A DNA stretch of 12,694 nt from Pseudomonadota bacterium (GCA_027486155.1 JAIXPR010000366.1:1-12694); one strand, 5' to 3'. Shown: positions 1 to 7,275, counted from the first letter of the stretch. Notes: generated from the sequence alone by a model not told the origin. Made by a program: numbers and translations.

Positions 1-798
1 CAATTACAGATCCTCCTTCTTCCCAAAGATCCGAACGATCATAAGAACGTTATCCTGGAAATTCGAGCGGGCGCTGGAGGAGATGAGGCGTCACTGTTCG
101 CGGGAGAGCTTTTCCGTATGTACTCGAGGTACGCGGAGAATCGTGGCTGGCGTGTTGAGGTCATGAGCGCGAGCGATGCCGGACCGGGGGGAGTCAAAGA
201 GGTTATCGCGATGATAACCGGGGATGGGGCGTTCAGCCGTCTCAAGTATGAGCGCGGTGTGCACCGAGTTCAGCGCGTTCCGGCGACCGAGGCCGCGGGG
301 AGAATCCATACCTCGACCGTAACGGTCGCCGTACTTCCTGAGGCAGAGGACGTGGAGATCAAGATCTTCGATAAGGATCTGCGAATCGACGTGTATCGCG
401 CTGGTGGGCCAGGTGGACAGTCTGTTAACACGACGGACTCGGCTGTTCGCATCACGCACATTCCAACGGGCGTAGTTGTCGCGATGCAGGATGAGAAGTC
501 ACAGACCAAGAATAAAGAGAAGGCGATGCGAGTTCTTAAGGCTCGTATCTTTGAGCAAAAGCAAGCCGAGCTTGACGCCGAGCGCCGAGACGACAGACGT
601 AGTCAGGTAGGAACGGGCGATCGTTCGGAGAAGATTCGAACCTATAACTTCCCGCAGTCTCGTATTACCGATCATCGTATTAAGATATCGGTAAGCGATG
701 TGGAGGCTGTGCTTGGTGGAGATGTGGACCAGTTGATCGATCCGGTCGTTGCTCATTACCAAGCCGAGGCGTTGCGTGGAGAGACTGTTGTCCAATAA
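1..798 (+). CDS. prfA: Peptide chain release factor 1 (RF1), 5' end outside window
   Basis: Class I release factor that reads UAA and UAG in the ribosomal A site and triggers peptide release. The reading frame is open from base 1, so the N-terminus is missing. The 265 visible residues include the segment with EIRAGAGGDEA, the RF1-specific tripeptide PAT (bases 280-288; RF2 would have SPF) and the catalytic GGQ (bases 412-420) within the usual GGPGGQSVNTTDSAVR context. In E. coli RF1 the GGQ glutamine is residue 235 and here it is codon 140 of the visible part, so about 95 residues are missing and the full length would be the usual ~360. The stop TAA overlaps the start of prmC, whose product methylates this GGQ glutamine. 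Identification is certain; only the start is unknown. Confidence 0.98.
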   Translation, partial: QLQILLLPKDPNDHKNVILEIRAGAGGDEASLFAGELFRMYSRYAENRGWRVEVMSASDAGPGGVKEVIAMITGDGAFSRLKYERGVHRVQRVPATEAAGRIHTSTVTVAVLPEAEDVEIKIFDKDLRIDVYRAGGPGGQSVNTTDSAVRITHIPTGVVVAMQDEKSQTKNKEKAMRVLKARIFEQKQAELDAERRDDRRSQVGTGDRSEKIRTYNFPQSRITDHRIKISVSDVEAVLGGDVDQLIDPVVAHYQAEALRGETVVQ

Positions 799-1663
799 TG
801 ACCCGACTATCGGTGAGTTGCTTCATCGAGGTTCTCTTGCGCTCTCGGGGGTATCCTCCTCAGCTCGCCTTGATAGTGAGGTGCTCCTTGGGCACCTGCT
901 CGGATACTCACGCACCCAACTGATCATTAACAACTCGTCGCTCTGCAAGCCGGAGGTTGTAGCGCATTTTAGCGGGTTGCTGGAACGGCGGCAGCGAGGC
1001 GAACCGGTCGCGTACATCACGGGAGAACGTGAGTTCTGGGGATTGTCCTTCACGGTGTCGCCGTCGGTGCTTGTGCCGCGCCCCGAGTCAGAGCTTATTA
1101 TCGAGGAAGCTCTGGCGTTTGTGGGGAGCGCGCGTTCCCTACGTTTCGTTGACCTCGGTGTCGGTTCTGGCTGCCTCTCGATAGCGCTTGTTGTTGAGCT
1201 GGTGAAGCAACGGTGCGACGTTCAAGGTATTGGTATCGATATCAGCCAGGAGGCACTCACGGTCGCTCAGGCTAACGCTAGGCGTCACGATGTTTTTAAT
1301 CGAATCGCCTACGCGCGCGGGAATTGGTTTGATGGGGTTCAAAAAATAAAGCCACCTTACGACATCATCATCGCGAATCCCCCCTACATCGATCCAGCCG
1401 AACAGGTGCCGATAGAACTTTCATTTGAACCACGAAACGCGCTCTTCGCCGAGGAGAGGGGACTGCGGGATGTACGACTCATCCTTGAGCAATCGCATTC
1501 CAGACTGCGGAGCGGTGGGCTGCTCTTGGTTGAGGTCGGTGCTGGTAAGCGACGAGCACTTCAAGATCTCTTGCACGCGTTCGAGGCTCAGTATGAGTTT
1601 TCTCTCCTGGGCGACGATTCGGAGCAGGATCGATTTACGGTGGTTAGGGCGGTGAAACGGTAG
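788..1663 (+). CDS. prmC: Release factor glutamine N5-methyltransferase PrmC (HemK)
   Basis: SAM-dependent methyltransferase that modifies the glutamine of the GGQ motif in RF1 and RF2, raising termination efficiency. The N-terminal helical domain has the family-typical ARLDSEVLL and GEPVAYITGEREFWGL stretches. The SAM-binding motif DLGVGSGC lies at bases 1151-1174 and the catalytic NPPY at 1376-1387, followed by ID. I prefer the TTG start at 788 because GGAGA (778-782) sits 5 nt upstream and the resulting N-terminus begins close to the conserved PTIGELL segment. An in-frame ATG at 749 (304 residues) and a GTG at 776 are alternatives, but they overlap prfA more and I see no good ribosome binding site for the ATG. 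With TTG the overlap with prfA is 11 nt, so the enzyme and its substrate are translationally linked. The product would be 291 residues, normal for the family. Confidence 0.95.
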   Translation: MSNNDPTIGELLHRGSLALSGVSSSARLDSEVLLGHLLGYSRTQLIINNSSLCKPEVVAHFSGLLERRQRGEPVAYITGEREFWGLSFTVSPSVLVPRPESELIIEEALAFVGSARSLRFVDLGVGSGCLSIALVVELVKQRCDVQGIGIDISQEALTVAQANARRHDVFNRIAYARGNWFDGVQKIKPPYDIIIANPPYIDPAEQVPIELSFEPRNALFAEERGLRDVRLILEQSHSRLRSGGLLLVEVGAGKRRALQDLLHAFEAQYEFSLLGDDSEQDRFTVVRAVKR

Positions 1664-1701
1664 GAAGTCGCTCGAGTGAGGACTCGGGTGTGACATTGCG
1701 G

Positions 1702-1878
1702 CGACCGAGGACGGTCGGCCTCCCGCGTACGACCCGTATCTGGGAGGGCGGTCATTCCTGACCGCCGGAACATTCAGGACCGCAAAGGACCTTCGGCAGA
1801 CGTAACCATGTGGCGCGCAGGAATGCGCGCCCTCCCGGGATACGGGTCGTATGGCGGAAGGGCGACCGTCCCCGACCG
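1702..1878. repeat. Paired-hairpin (REP/MITE-like) symmetrical element
   Basis: A 177-nt symmetrical element fills the gap between prmC and the convergent gene at 1881. The inner arms 1728-1750 and 1828-1851 are inverted copies: 13 identical bases, a one- or two-base difference, then 9 identical bases. The similarity continues outward, with mismatches, to 1702 and 1878. Each inner arm leads into its own hairpin: 1747-1766 (8-bp stem, loop TTCC) and 1812-1831 (7-bp stem, loop AGGAAT). Both hairpins have the foot GGGAGGGC when read inward, and both loops share ATTCCT when read in the same sense. This is the architecture of paired REP sequences moved by RAYT transposases, or of a small MITE. It may also act as a two-way transcription terminator. 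No transposase is present in the window. Confidence 0.75.
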
Positions 1879-1880
1879 AA

Positions 1881-2183
1881 CTAATTCGATATCTTCGCAA
1901 TCAGCCGCTGCTTCAACTGGTCCACCTTGTCGAGGAGCCCCGAAAAGAGGTTCATGACGTGCGATGAGTGTTGAAATCGCTGCTCGGCAACTAACTGAAG
2001 CGAGCGCAGGTTGAGGTTAGACGAGCTCGTAACCCCTAAATCTTTGGCCAGAGCCTTGAGCTGAGCGGAGGTCGCCCCCTCCTTGAGGCTGTAGGCCTCG
2101 AACAGGTTGTTTTCGGCTTTCGTAAAGTTAGAACCAACGAGAGTCGCTGCCTTGTCTACGTTCGTAATGGGTGTTGCTGCCAT
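1881..2183 (-). CDS. Unidentified small protein, 100 residues, helical C-terminus
   Basis: I do not recognise this protein. The coding case is good: GGAG of a GGAGACTT sequence precedes the ATG on the minus strand, the gene is divergent from murA with 170 nt of shared upstream space, and it ends just before the symmetrical element. The product is soluble, has a single Met start, no signal peptide and no cysteine. Residues 18-50 look helical, with a Ser-rich turn (VTSSSN) near 51-56. The last ~35 residues (LQLVAEQR... to LIAKI) have an amphipathic heptad-like pattern suited to self-assembly. The size, absence of a signal and C-terminal amphipathic helix recall small type III secretion needle or rod subunits. 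That resemblance is architectural only, no other secretion genes are here, and I do not assign it. Confidence 0.65.
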   Translation of the reverse strand: MAATPITNVDKAATLVGSNFTKAENNLFEAYSLKEGATSAQLKALAKDLGVTSSSNLNLRSLQLVAEQRFQHSSHVMNLFSGLLDKVDQLKQRLIAKISN

Positions 2184-2353
2184 AAGTCTCCTTTTTTCCT
2201 AGGTTTTGCCTTGGCTCCTCCAGCGGTGAAGCGAGAAGGAGCGGGTAAAGTTTTCCTATAAATCGGAGCTCTGGACCGTTAGTTGCTATTGTTATGGCTG
2301 CTCGTCTGCCTTACCTTATACGGTCTACGTAAACCCGTCGGTGGAGGGTATAG
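2184..2353. promoter_or_regulatory. Divergent intergenic region feeding murA and the minus-strand small gene
   Basis: This 170-nt region must hold start signals for both directions. For murA, GGAGGG (2343-2348) lies 5 nt before ATG 2354, a strong ribosome binding site, and TATACG (2317-2322) is a possible -10, but I find no -35 at a normal distance. For the minus-strand gene, an AAGGAG site sits just before its ATG, and on that strand TTTATAGG around 2253-2260 is a possible -10. The promoter assignments are weak; the ribosome binding sites are clear. Confidence 0.4.
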
Positions 2354-3643
2354 ATGTCTGAGTTCATTGAGATCGTTGGAGGAACCCCGCTACGTGGTAC
2401 CGTTGTCGCGGGTGGAGCGAAGAACGCCGGACTTCCGATCTTGATGTCGACCCTCCTGACCGCGGAGGAATGCGTTCTCACGAACGTGCCGAACCTTACT
2501 GACACCAGTCTCTGCCTTCATCTTCTCGAACATTTCGGCGCAGAGGTTTCCTTTGATGGAAGCACAGCCCGCGTACAAACCAAAAAACTTCTCGCTACCG
2601 AAGCGAGCTACAGCCTCGTCAAAGCGCTTCGCGCTTCGTTCTGGGTGCTAGGCCCACTTCTCGCTCGGGGACGAGCGGCTCGTGTCGCGCTTCCCGGTGG
2701 AGATCTGATCGGAGCTCGTCCCGTTGATCTACATCTTGAGGGGCTCGCCAAAATGGGCGCTGACATCTCCCTCAAGCACGGTGTTGTCTACGCGACAGCT
2801 GTTGACGGATTGAAGCCCGCGTTTATTGATCTCCGGTTCCCATCGGTTGGCGCGACGCACCAGCTTATTATGGCCGCGAGCCTGACACCTGGTCGAACGA
2901 CCCTTAAAGGTGTCGCTCGCGAGCCTGAAATCGTCGCGCTCGCTAATTTCTTAAATGGGATGGGCGCTGATATTCAGGGCGCTGGTGGAAACGTGATTGA
3001 GATCCACGGAAGAAGCGAGCTTGGTGGTGTGACCGCTAACTTGATCGGTGATCGTATCGAGGCTGGAACCTATCTTCTGGCTGGCGCTATCACGGGTGGT
3101 AAGGTCACCGTTGAAGGTATCGATCCCATCTATTTTGGCTCCTTCCTCACTATCCTCTCCGAGATGGGGCTTGAGGTAACATGTGGCGATCAATCCGTCA
3201 CGGTGGAATGCAAGGGACGCCTCAAACCAGTAAACGTCAAGACTGGCCCATTTCCAGAGCTCGCGACCGATCTTCAAGCTCCATTGATGGCGGCGCTCAC
3301 GCTCGCTGATGGCACGAGTACGATTGAGGAGACGATATACGAGGGCCGTTTCGGGCACGTCTCCGAACTTGCGCGCATGGGCGCGTCGATTCACATCCAG
3401 GATCGCGTTGTAACAATTAACGGCGTCAAGAAGCTCACGGGTGCCCCCGTTGACGGCCTCGACATCCGCGCCGCCGCGGCGGTCGCGTTGGCGGGGCTCG
3501 CCGCTGAGGGACGTAGTGAGGTGCATGAGCCTCACCACCTGCGTCGTGGCTACGAACACTTTGAGCGCAAAATGGGCGCGCTCGGTGGACAGGTGTGGTC
3601 GCGAATAAGTGATCCGGATGATTTCATCTTTGCGGGGTGCTAA
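2354..3643 (+). CDS. murA: UDP-N-acetylglucosamine 1-carboxyvinyltransferase (MurA), Asp in place of the loop Cys
   Basis: Cytoplasmic enzyme that transfers enolpyruvate from phosphoenolpyruvate to UDP-GlcNAc, the first committed step of peptidoglycan synthesis. At 429 residues it has the normal length of the EPSP-synthase-like fold. The substrate lysine is in GGAKNAG (K23), the conserved arginine in IGARPVD (R122), the catalytic-base aspartate in ATDLQAP, and the C-terminal arginine in RRGYEHFERK. The mobile-loop motif, normally LPGGC-x-IG, here reads LPGGDLIG, with Asp117 encoded by GAT at 2702-2704. This is the C115D-type change seen naturally in mycobacteria and chlamydiae, which keeps activity but removes the cysteine that fosfomycin alkylates. 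A strong GGAGGG site supports the start. The Hda-like gene follows after 21 nt, so the two are probably co-transcribed. Only one murA is visible in the window. Confidence 0.98.
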   Translation: MSEFIEIVGGTPLRGTVVAGGAKNAGLPILMSTLLTAEECVLTNVPNLTDTSLCLHLLEHFGAEVSFDGSTARVQTKKLLATEASYSLVKALRASFWVLGPLLARGRAARVALPGGDLIGARPVDLHLEGLAKMGADISLKHGVVYATAVDGLKPAFIDLRFPSVGATHQLIMAASLTPGRTTLKGVAREPEIVALANFLNGMGADIQGAGGNVIEIHGRSELGGVTANLIGDRIEAGTYLLAGAITGGKVTVEGIDPIYFGSFLTILSEMGLEVTCGDQSVTVECKGRLKPVNVKTGPFPELATDLQAPLMAALTLADGTSTIEETIYEGRFGHVSELARMGASIHIQDRVVTINGVKKLTGAPVDGLDIRAAAAVALAGLAAEGRSEVHEPHHLRRGYEHFERKMGALGGQVWSRISDPDDFIFAGC

Positions 3644-3650
3644 CCCCCCT
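3630..3650 (+). other. Small GC stem overlapping the murA stop
   Basis: GGGGT and ACCCC pair across the loop GCTA at the murA stop codon. There is no following T-run, so this is not a convincing terminator. It could modestly affect translation between murA and the next gene. Reported only because it fills most of the 21-nt spacer. Confidence 0.25.
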
Positions 3651-3664
3651 CGTGAGGTGTTTTC

Positions 3665-4405
3665 ATGGCAGCGCAAATACCACTCCAGTTGGTGCAGTCC
3701 CTGCGTTATTCATCGAGCGCGTACCTGGTCCATCGCGGCGTAGCTGACGTCATCACGTCGCTTGTTACCCTCGCGTACCAACGTGTTTTCTCTCTCGCCT
3801 ACGTGCAGGGGCCCGCCAAGTCGGGCAAGACGCATACCGGCGTCTATCTGGTCGGGCACCTTAAAGAGAAACGTAAGCCAGCGCGTCTCATCGCCCGTGA
3901 TGAAATGGCATCGTGGTATGAGTCTGAGTTTCATTCCGCGCCTCCGCGCTATGGAGAGACGATAGTCCTCGATGACGGCGATCTTCTCCTTGAGGAGCTT
4001 TCTCGAAATAACCAGTCCGGTATCTTCATGGATCTCACCGAGAAGCTCAGTCAGATGGATGGCACCCTGGTTATCCTTGGCTCGGCTAACCCAGAGAGGA
4101 TTGAGTGCACGAAGCAAATTCGCAGCCGTTTGAACTCAGGGCTTCACCTTATCCTAGAGGGTCCGGCCGATGCCGAGCTCGACACACTGCTTAACTTTAT
4201 CACGAAACAACGGGGACTTCAGCTTTCCGACTCTAAGCGGGCGTACATCTTGCGGCGAGTTTCCCGAACCCTCCCGGCCCTTGTTGAGTGCGTTGAAAAA
4301 GTTGAGGATACCGGCGATTTTTCATCCTTGAGTACCTCCTTCACGGTACTTGCGGATGCGGTTTCTCAGGAATCCGAGAATCTGCCCCTTTTTGACCGTA
4401 AATAA
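3665..4405 (+). CDS. DnaA/Hda-like AAA+ ATPase without DNA-binding domain
   Basis: A 246-residue protein built like Hda, the DnaA paralogue that, with the DNA-loaded sliding clamp, stimulates ATP hydrolysis by DnaA to prevent re-initiation. Residues 4-9 (QIPLQL) match the QLxLPL-type clamp-binding motif found at the N-terminus of Hda. The Walker A motif is GPAKSGKT (49-56), Walker B is TIVLDDGD (99-106, with D103 and D104), sensor 1 is near LVILGSANPE (135-144), and the arginine-finger segment is RSRLNSGL (153-160). A sensor-2-like Arg is at about 201. The DnaA domain IV helix-turn-helix is absent, which excludes DnaA itself. The C-terminus ends in NLPLF (239-243), which itself resembles a clamp-binding pentapeptide. 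GAGGTG (3654-3659) lies 5 nt before the ATG. The fold call is confident; the Hda function is an inference. Confidence 0.78.
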   Translation: MAAQIPLQLVQSLRYSSSAYLVHRGVADVITSLVTLAYQRVFSLAYVQGPAKSGKTHTGVYLVGHLKEKRKPARLIARDEMASWYESEFHSAPPRYGETIVLDDGDLLLEELSRNNQSGIFMDLTEKLSQMDGTLVILGSANPERIECTKQIRSRLNSGLHLILEGPADAELDTLLNFITKQRGLQLSDSKRAYILRRVSRTLPALVECVEKVEDTGDFSSLSTSFTVLADAVSQESENLPLFDRK

Positions 4406-4603
4406 GCATAAAGTTCGATAGGTTAAGCTCGCTTTCTTCACGCCTGACAGTGTGGTAAGTCTAGTCGCCGGTTCGTGAGACAGAGTAGGTAGTTAGGTCC
4501 CCCTTGAGCGTTCTCTATGATGCTCGTCAGGCGGGGTGTTCTGACTCTCAAGCCGGGGAGTGCGTGCAAAGCGCTGCCCCAAAAGACGTAAAGGAAAACA
4601 AAG
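4406..4603 (+). promoter_or_regulatory. fabF leader with nested inverted repeats
   Basis: This 198-nt gap precedes fabF. CGCCTGAC (4441-4448) and GTCAGGCG (4526-4533) form a perfect 8-bp long-range pair. A second inverted pair, CTTGAG (4503-4508) and CTCAAG (4547-4552), overlaps it, so the two are mutually exclusive folds. AAGGA (4591-4595) is the fabF ribosome binding site, 8 nt from the ATG. TTGACC (4392-4397), inside the end of the previous gene, could be a -35, but the matching -10 is poor. There is no acpP upstream, unlike the common acpP-fabF arrangement. Confidence 0.35.
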
Positions 4604-5851
4604 ATGCAGAAGCGAAGAGTTGCCATCACTGGTCTGGGAATCATTAGCCCGCTTGGACTTACCCGTGAATCGACCTGGACAGCGGCTAAGGAAGGTAAGT
4701 CAGGAGTAGGGCCAATCACCCGGTTCGATGCCTCCGCATTTGCGACGCATATCGCCGCAGAGGTGAAGGGGTTCAGCGCTGACGCGTTTATCGAGTCCAA
4801 GGATCAAAAGAAACAGGACCTCTTCTCGCAGTACGCCATCGCGGCGACTCATGAAGCTCTTGAGGACGCGAAACTCCTTGAGCAAACGACCTACGAGAAG
4901 CCGAAGATGGGATGTATTCTCGGCGTAGGCATCGGAGGTCTCAACATCCTTGAGAAGTATCACCAGGCTTACCTTGAAGGTGGCCCTCGAAAGATCTCTC
5001 CGTTCCTTATCCCAGGTATGATCAGCAACCTCGGCCCGGGTAACGTCGCGATCAAGTACGGCCTTCAAGGAGTGAATTACACCGTGACCAGCGCGTGTAC
5101 CTCGTCCACCCACGCAATTGGAGAGGCGTTCCGTATGATCGCCGATGGTCTTCAGGATGTTGTAGTAACCGGTGGATCCGAGAGCACCGTGTGTCCTATC
5201 GGTATCGGTGGTTTTAACGCACTTAAGGCGCTCTCAACTCGCAACGAGGAGCCAGAGAAGGCTTCCCGTCCATTCGACGCGGATCGTGATGGGTTCGTTC
5301 TCGGTGAGGGATGCGCGATCCTTGTGCTTGAGGATCTTGAGATGGCCGTGAAGCGCGGAGCGAAGATCTACGCTGAGGTTCTTGGCTACGGATTCTCATG
5401 TGACGCGTACCATATGACGGCTCCAAGCGAGGGTGGTGAGGGCGCGGTAGCGTGCATGCGCCACGCTCTTGATTCGGCGGGAGTGAAGCCAGAGCAGGTG
5501 GATTACTTGAACGCTCACGGTACATCGACCCCAGCGAACGATATCTCTGAGACGCAAGGTATTAAGACCGTCTTCGGTGATTGGGCCAAGAGGGGGCTCC
5601 TTGTAAGCTCAACCAAGTCGATGACCGGGCATCTTCTCGGCGCAGCTGGAGCTATTGAGGCAGCGTTCTGTACGCTCGCTATTCGTGACGGCGTGGTACC
5701 TCCGACGATTAACCTCGACAACCCGCAAGAGGGGTGTGACCTTGATTACGTGGCTCACAAGGCGCGTACCCAAAAGGTCAACGTCGCGATGTCGAACAGC
5801 TTCGGCTTTGGCGGAACGAACGCCTCGATCGTGATCGGCGCCTACAAGTAA
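4604..5851 (+). CDS. fabF: 3-oxoacyl-[acyl-carrier-protein] synthase II (FabF)
   Basis: Condensing enzyme of type II fatty acid synthesis. It joins malonyl-ACP to an acyl-ACP in the cytoplasm and extends chains by two carbons. The 415-residue length fits the family. The N-terminus RRVAITGLGIISPLG is typical. The nucleophile is Cys165 in VTSACTSSTH, and the two catalytic histidines are His305 in NAHGTSTPAND and His343 in KSMTGHLLGAAG, with the conserved Lys338. The C-terminal SNSFGFGGTNAS glycine loop is intact. Together these give the Cys-His-His triad of FabF/FabB enzymes; the overall sequence is more FabF-like. The stop codon shares a base with the next start (TAATG), so the following small gene is translationally coupled. 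The neighbours acpP and rnc, often beside fabF, are absent here. Confidence 0.97.
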   Translation: MQKRRVAITGLGIISPLGLTRESTWTAAKEGKSGVGPITRFDASAFATHIAAEVKGFSADAFIESKDQKKQDLFSQYAIAATHEALEDAKLLEQTTYEKPKMGCILGVGIGGLNILEKYHQAYLEGGPRKISPFLIPGMISNLGPGNVAIKYGLQGVNYTVTSACTSSTHAIGEAFRMIADGLQDVVVTGGSESTVCPIGIGGFNALKALSTRNEEPEKASRPFDADRDGFVLGEGCAILVLEDLEMAVKRGAKIYAEVLGYGFSCDAYHMTAPSEGGEGAVACMRHALDSAGVKPEQVDYLNAHGTSTPANDISETQGIKTVFGDWAKRGLLVSSTKSMTGHLLGAAGAIEAAFCTLAIRDGVVPPTINLDNPQEGCDLDYVAHKARTQKVNVAMSNSFGFGGTNASIVIGAYK

Positions 5852-6105
5852 TGAAAACAGACGGCGATGACCTCTCACCACAGGTGCGAGCTGAGGATAT
5901 CATCCTTGGCTCGCTCGGTTTCGGTGAAGAGGCCCGCGTCGTCTCGATAGAACGCACCCCGGAAGGCTACAAGGGGATCGGCCGCTGGGCTGACGGCGAG
6001 GAATTCAATTTCGAAAGTGAAGACGAGATGGATGAGCTCACTGAGTGGGCGCTTGGCTTGTTGTTAGAGCCGAAAGGGGTCTCGAAAAAAATAGCCAACA
6101 CCTAA
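5851..6105 (+). CDS. Acidic 84-residue protein coupled to fabF
   Basis: I do not recognise the family. The case for a real gene is the one-base TAATG overlap with the fabF stop, a standard coupling arrangement, and an open frame with the same codon style as fabF. The product is strongly acidic (EDEMDELTEW near the C-terminus), has no membrane segment and no cysteine, and contains a central stretch EARVVSIERTPEGYKGIGRWADGE that reads like a small beta-sheet barrel or SH3-like strand pattern. Its job may relate to fatty acid synthesis, but only position supports that. The end overlaps the convergent DUF4239 gene by four bases: CTAA gives TAA on one strand and TAG on the other. Confidence 0.7.
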   Translation: MKTDGDDLSPQVRAEDIILGSLGFGEEARVVSIERTPEGYKGIGRWADGEEFNFESEDEMDELTEWALGLLLEPKGVSKKIANT

Positions 6106-6884
6106 CGGGTCCGTAATCTTTCCCGTAAGTCATTCATAGCGGTTTGGTTAATTCTAAGGCTCCCCTCAAGCGGACGATCAAGGTCGGCGATGAGATAGAG
6201 CAACAGCGCAAAGGCGATTACTAATCCGAGAGAGACCGGAGTTCGTGCTGAGCCGGCGAGGGCCGTCTGATATCCGATCTCTCCCATGCCGAGAAGTGAG
6301 ATCAGGAGTAAGACGAGCCATAACGTTTGGGGTATTCTGAGGCGCACGCCCGCCATAACCCGTTGTTCGTGGAGATCGATCAATTCGTTGAGAGATTGAG
6401 TGTAGAGGGCGACACTCATTGAGTTGAGATTCGCAGGATCGAGTGCGGTCAGGGTTGACCAAAGCTTCGAGTGGATCTCCTCGGAGAGTGCTATTCCTTG
6501 CTCGATCGTCTGATGTTCCGCCGAGCGTGACCTGATATCCACATACTCCCGCAAGGCCTGCTTTGTTTGTTCCCTCTGAGCTTCGGGGAGGAAATCGGCG
6601 CGAAGGTAGGTTGTTCCAATCGCATTCAGTTCACCGAGGTATGCCTCTTGGCGACCTTCAAACCGTGAGACAGCGAAGCCAAACGTCATGGCGAGGATGA
6701 AGCCAACGAGCCCTAGGGTGGCGGCGACCACCGCTCCCACGGGAGAATCCTTTTCTGAGGCAGTTTGAGTTCGTCTCCACTTTCCGATGCGAAATCCCCC
6801 CTCTATCGCGAGGGCCAGGCCAAGCGCTGTAACCACGAAGAAGCCGCCGAGCGAGATAGGGTCTAAAAATGATACGACCGGCAT
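6102..6884 (-). CDS. DUF4239 (bestrophin-like) membrane protein
   Basis: A 260-residue inner-membrane protein with four predicted helices: about residues 12-28, 48-70, 185-205 and 215-235. The hydrophilic part between helices 2 and 3 has the DUF4239 signature: an Arg-rich region after helix 2 (SRFEGRQEAY), then ELNAIGTTYLRADFLPE, a REYVDIR segment, and a helical stretch with LW and LD. The last helix is followed by DLDRPLEGSLRINQ, another hallmark of the family. Proteins of this family are called bestrophin-like, but their function is not established and I do not infer transport of any ion. The length is normal. The ribosome binding site before ATG 6884 is weak. Nothing in the neighbourhood suggests a role. 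Confidence 0.87.
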   Translation of the reverse strand: MPVVSFLDPISLGGFFVVTALGLALAIEGGFRIGKWRRTQTASEKDSPVGAVVAATLGLVGFILAMTFGFAVSRFEGRQEAYLGELNAIGTTYLRADFLPEAQREQTKQALREYVDIRSRSAEHQTIEQGIALSEEIHSKLWSTLTALDPANLNSMSVALYTQSLNELIDLHEQRVMAGVRLRIPQTLWLVLLLISLLGMGEIGYQTALAGSARTPVSLGLVIAFALLLYLIADLDRPLEGSLRINQTAMNDLRERLRTR

Positions 6885-7017
6885 AGGGGAGACTCGTAGA
6901 AGTTGAGCCCGTGACTATGCCTTAAGTTCCCCAACAGATGTTGTGAGCGAGCGCAGGGGAGTGCTGCAACAGTATGGTAGGTTGCGTAAACCGTGAAATC
7001 CACCGAAACTAAAGGAT

Positions 7018-7275
7018 ATGACGAGCACGGTGAAACCAGAGCCCCGCAAATGGGGCCCCTTTTCGCATGACGAGGTAAAAGCCTTGTTGATGACGATCGG
7101 TGTGGGAGTCGTGCTTGGTTTCGCAGTTGAAATGGTGGATAGGGTGCTCCCTAAAGATCATAATATGAAAGCCATCCTCCAACTAATCATGGAAGGACGG
7201 GGAGAGCGTAATGCCACTCGGAAGAGCTCGTACGATCCGGGCCGACCGGATGTTGGTTTTAACTTTACCAAGTAA
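7018..7275 (+). CDS. Small single-pass membrane protein, unidentified
   Basis: An 85-residue open frame whose product has one clear hydrophobic helix at about residues 23-41 (ALLMTIGVGVVLGFAVEMV) and a basic C-terminal tail ending NFTK. The family is not recognised. AAAGGA (7011-7016) is only one base from the ATG at 7018, which is too close, so the GTG at 7030 (13 nt away) may be the true start. The gene lies between two minus-strand genes: divergent from the DUF4239 gene (133-nt gap) and convergent with nth (19-nt gap). The composition and codon choice match neighbouring genes, which supports it being real. Confidence 0.58.
   Translation: MTSTVKPEPRKWGPFSHDEVKALLMTIGVGVVLGFAVEMVDRVLPKDHNMKAILQLIMEGRGERNATRKSSYDPGRPDVGFNFTK

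Noticed and set aside
749..787. Longer prmC start at ATG 749
   Set aside because: It lacks a ribosome binding site and overlaps prfA by 50 nt, whereas TTG 788 has GGAGA 5 nt upstream and fits family N-termini; kept as an alternative, not excluded.
1421..1900. 159-residue minus-strand frame across the end of prmC and the symmetrical element
   Set aside because: It runs through the PrmC catalytic region and the palindromic repeat, is rich in Arg, Ser and Pro, and overlaps the start-to-stop order of better supported genes.
2951..3676. 241-residue open frame on the minus strand opposite murA
   Set aside because: It lies within the strongly conserved murA coding sequence, has no recognisable features and no ribosome binding site; long antisense frames are expected at this base composition.
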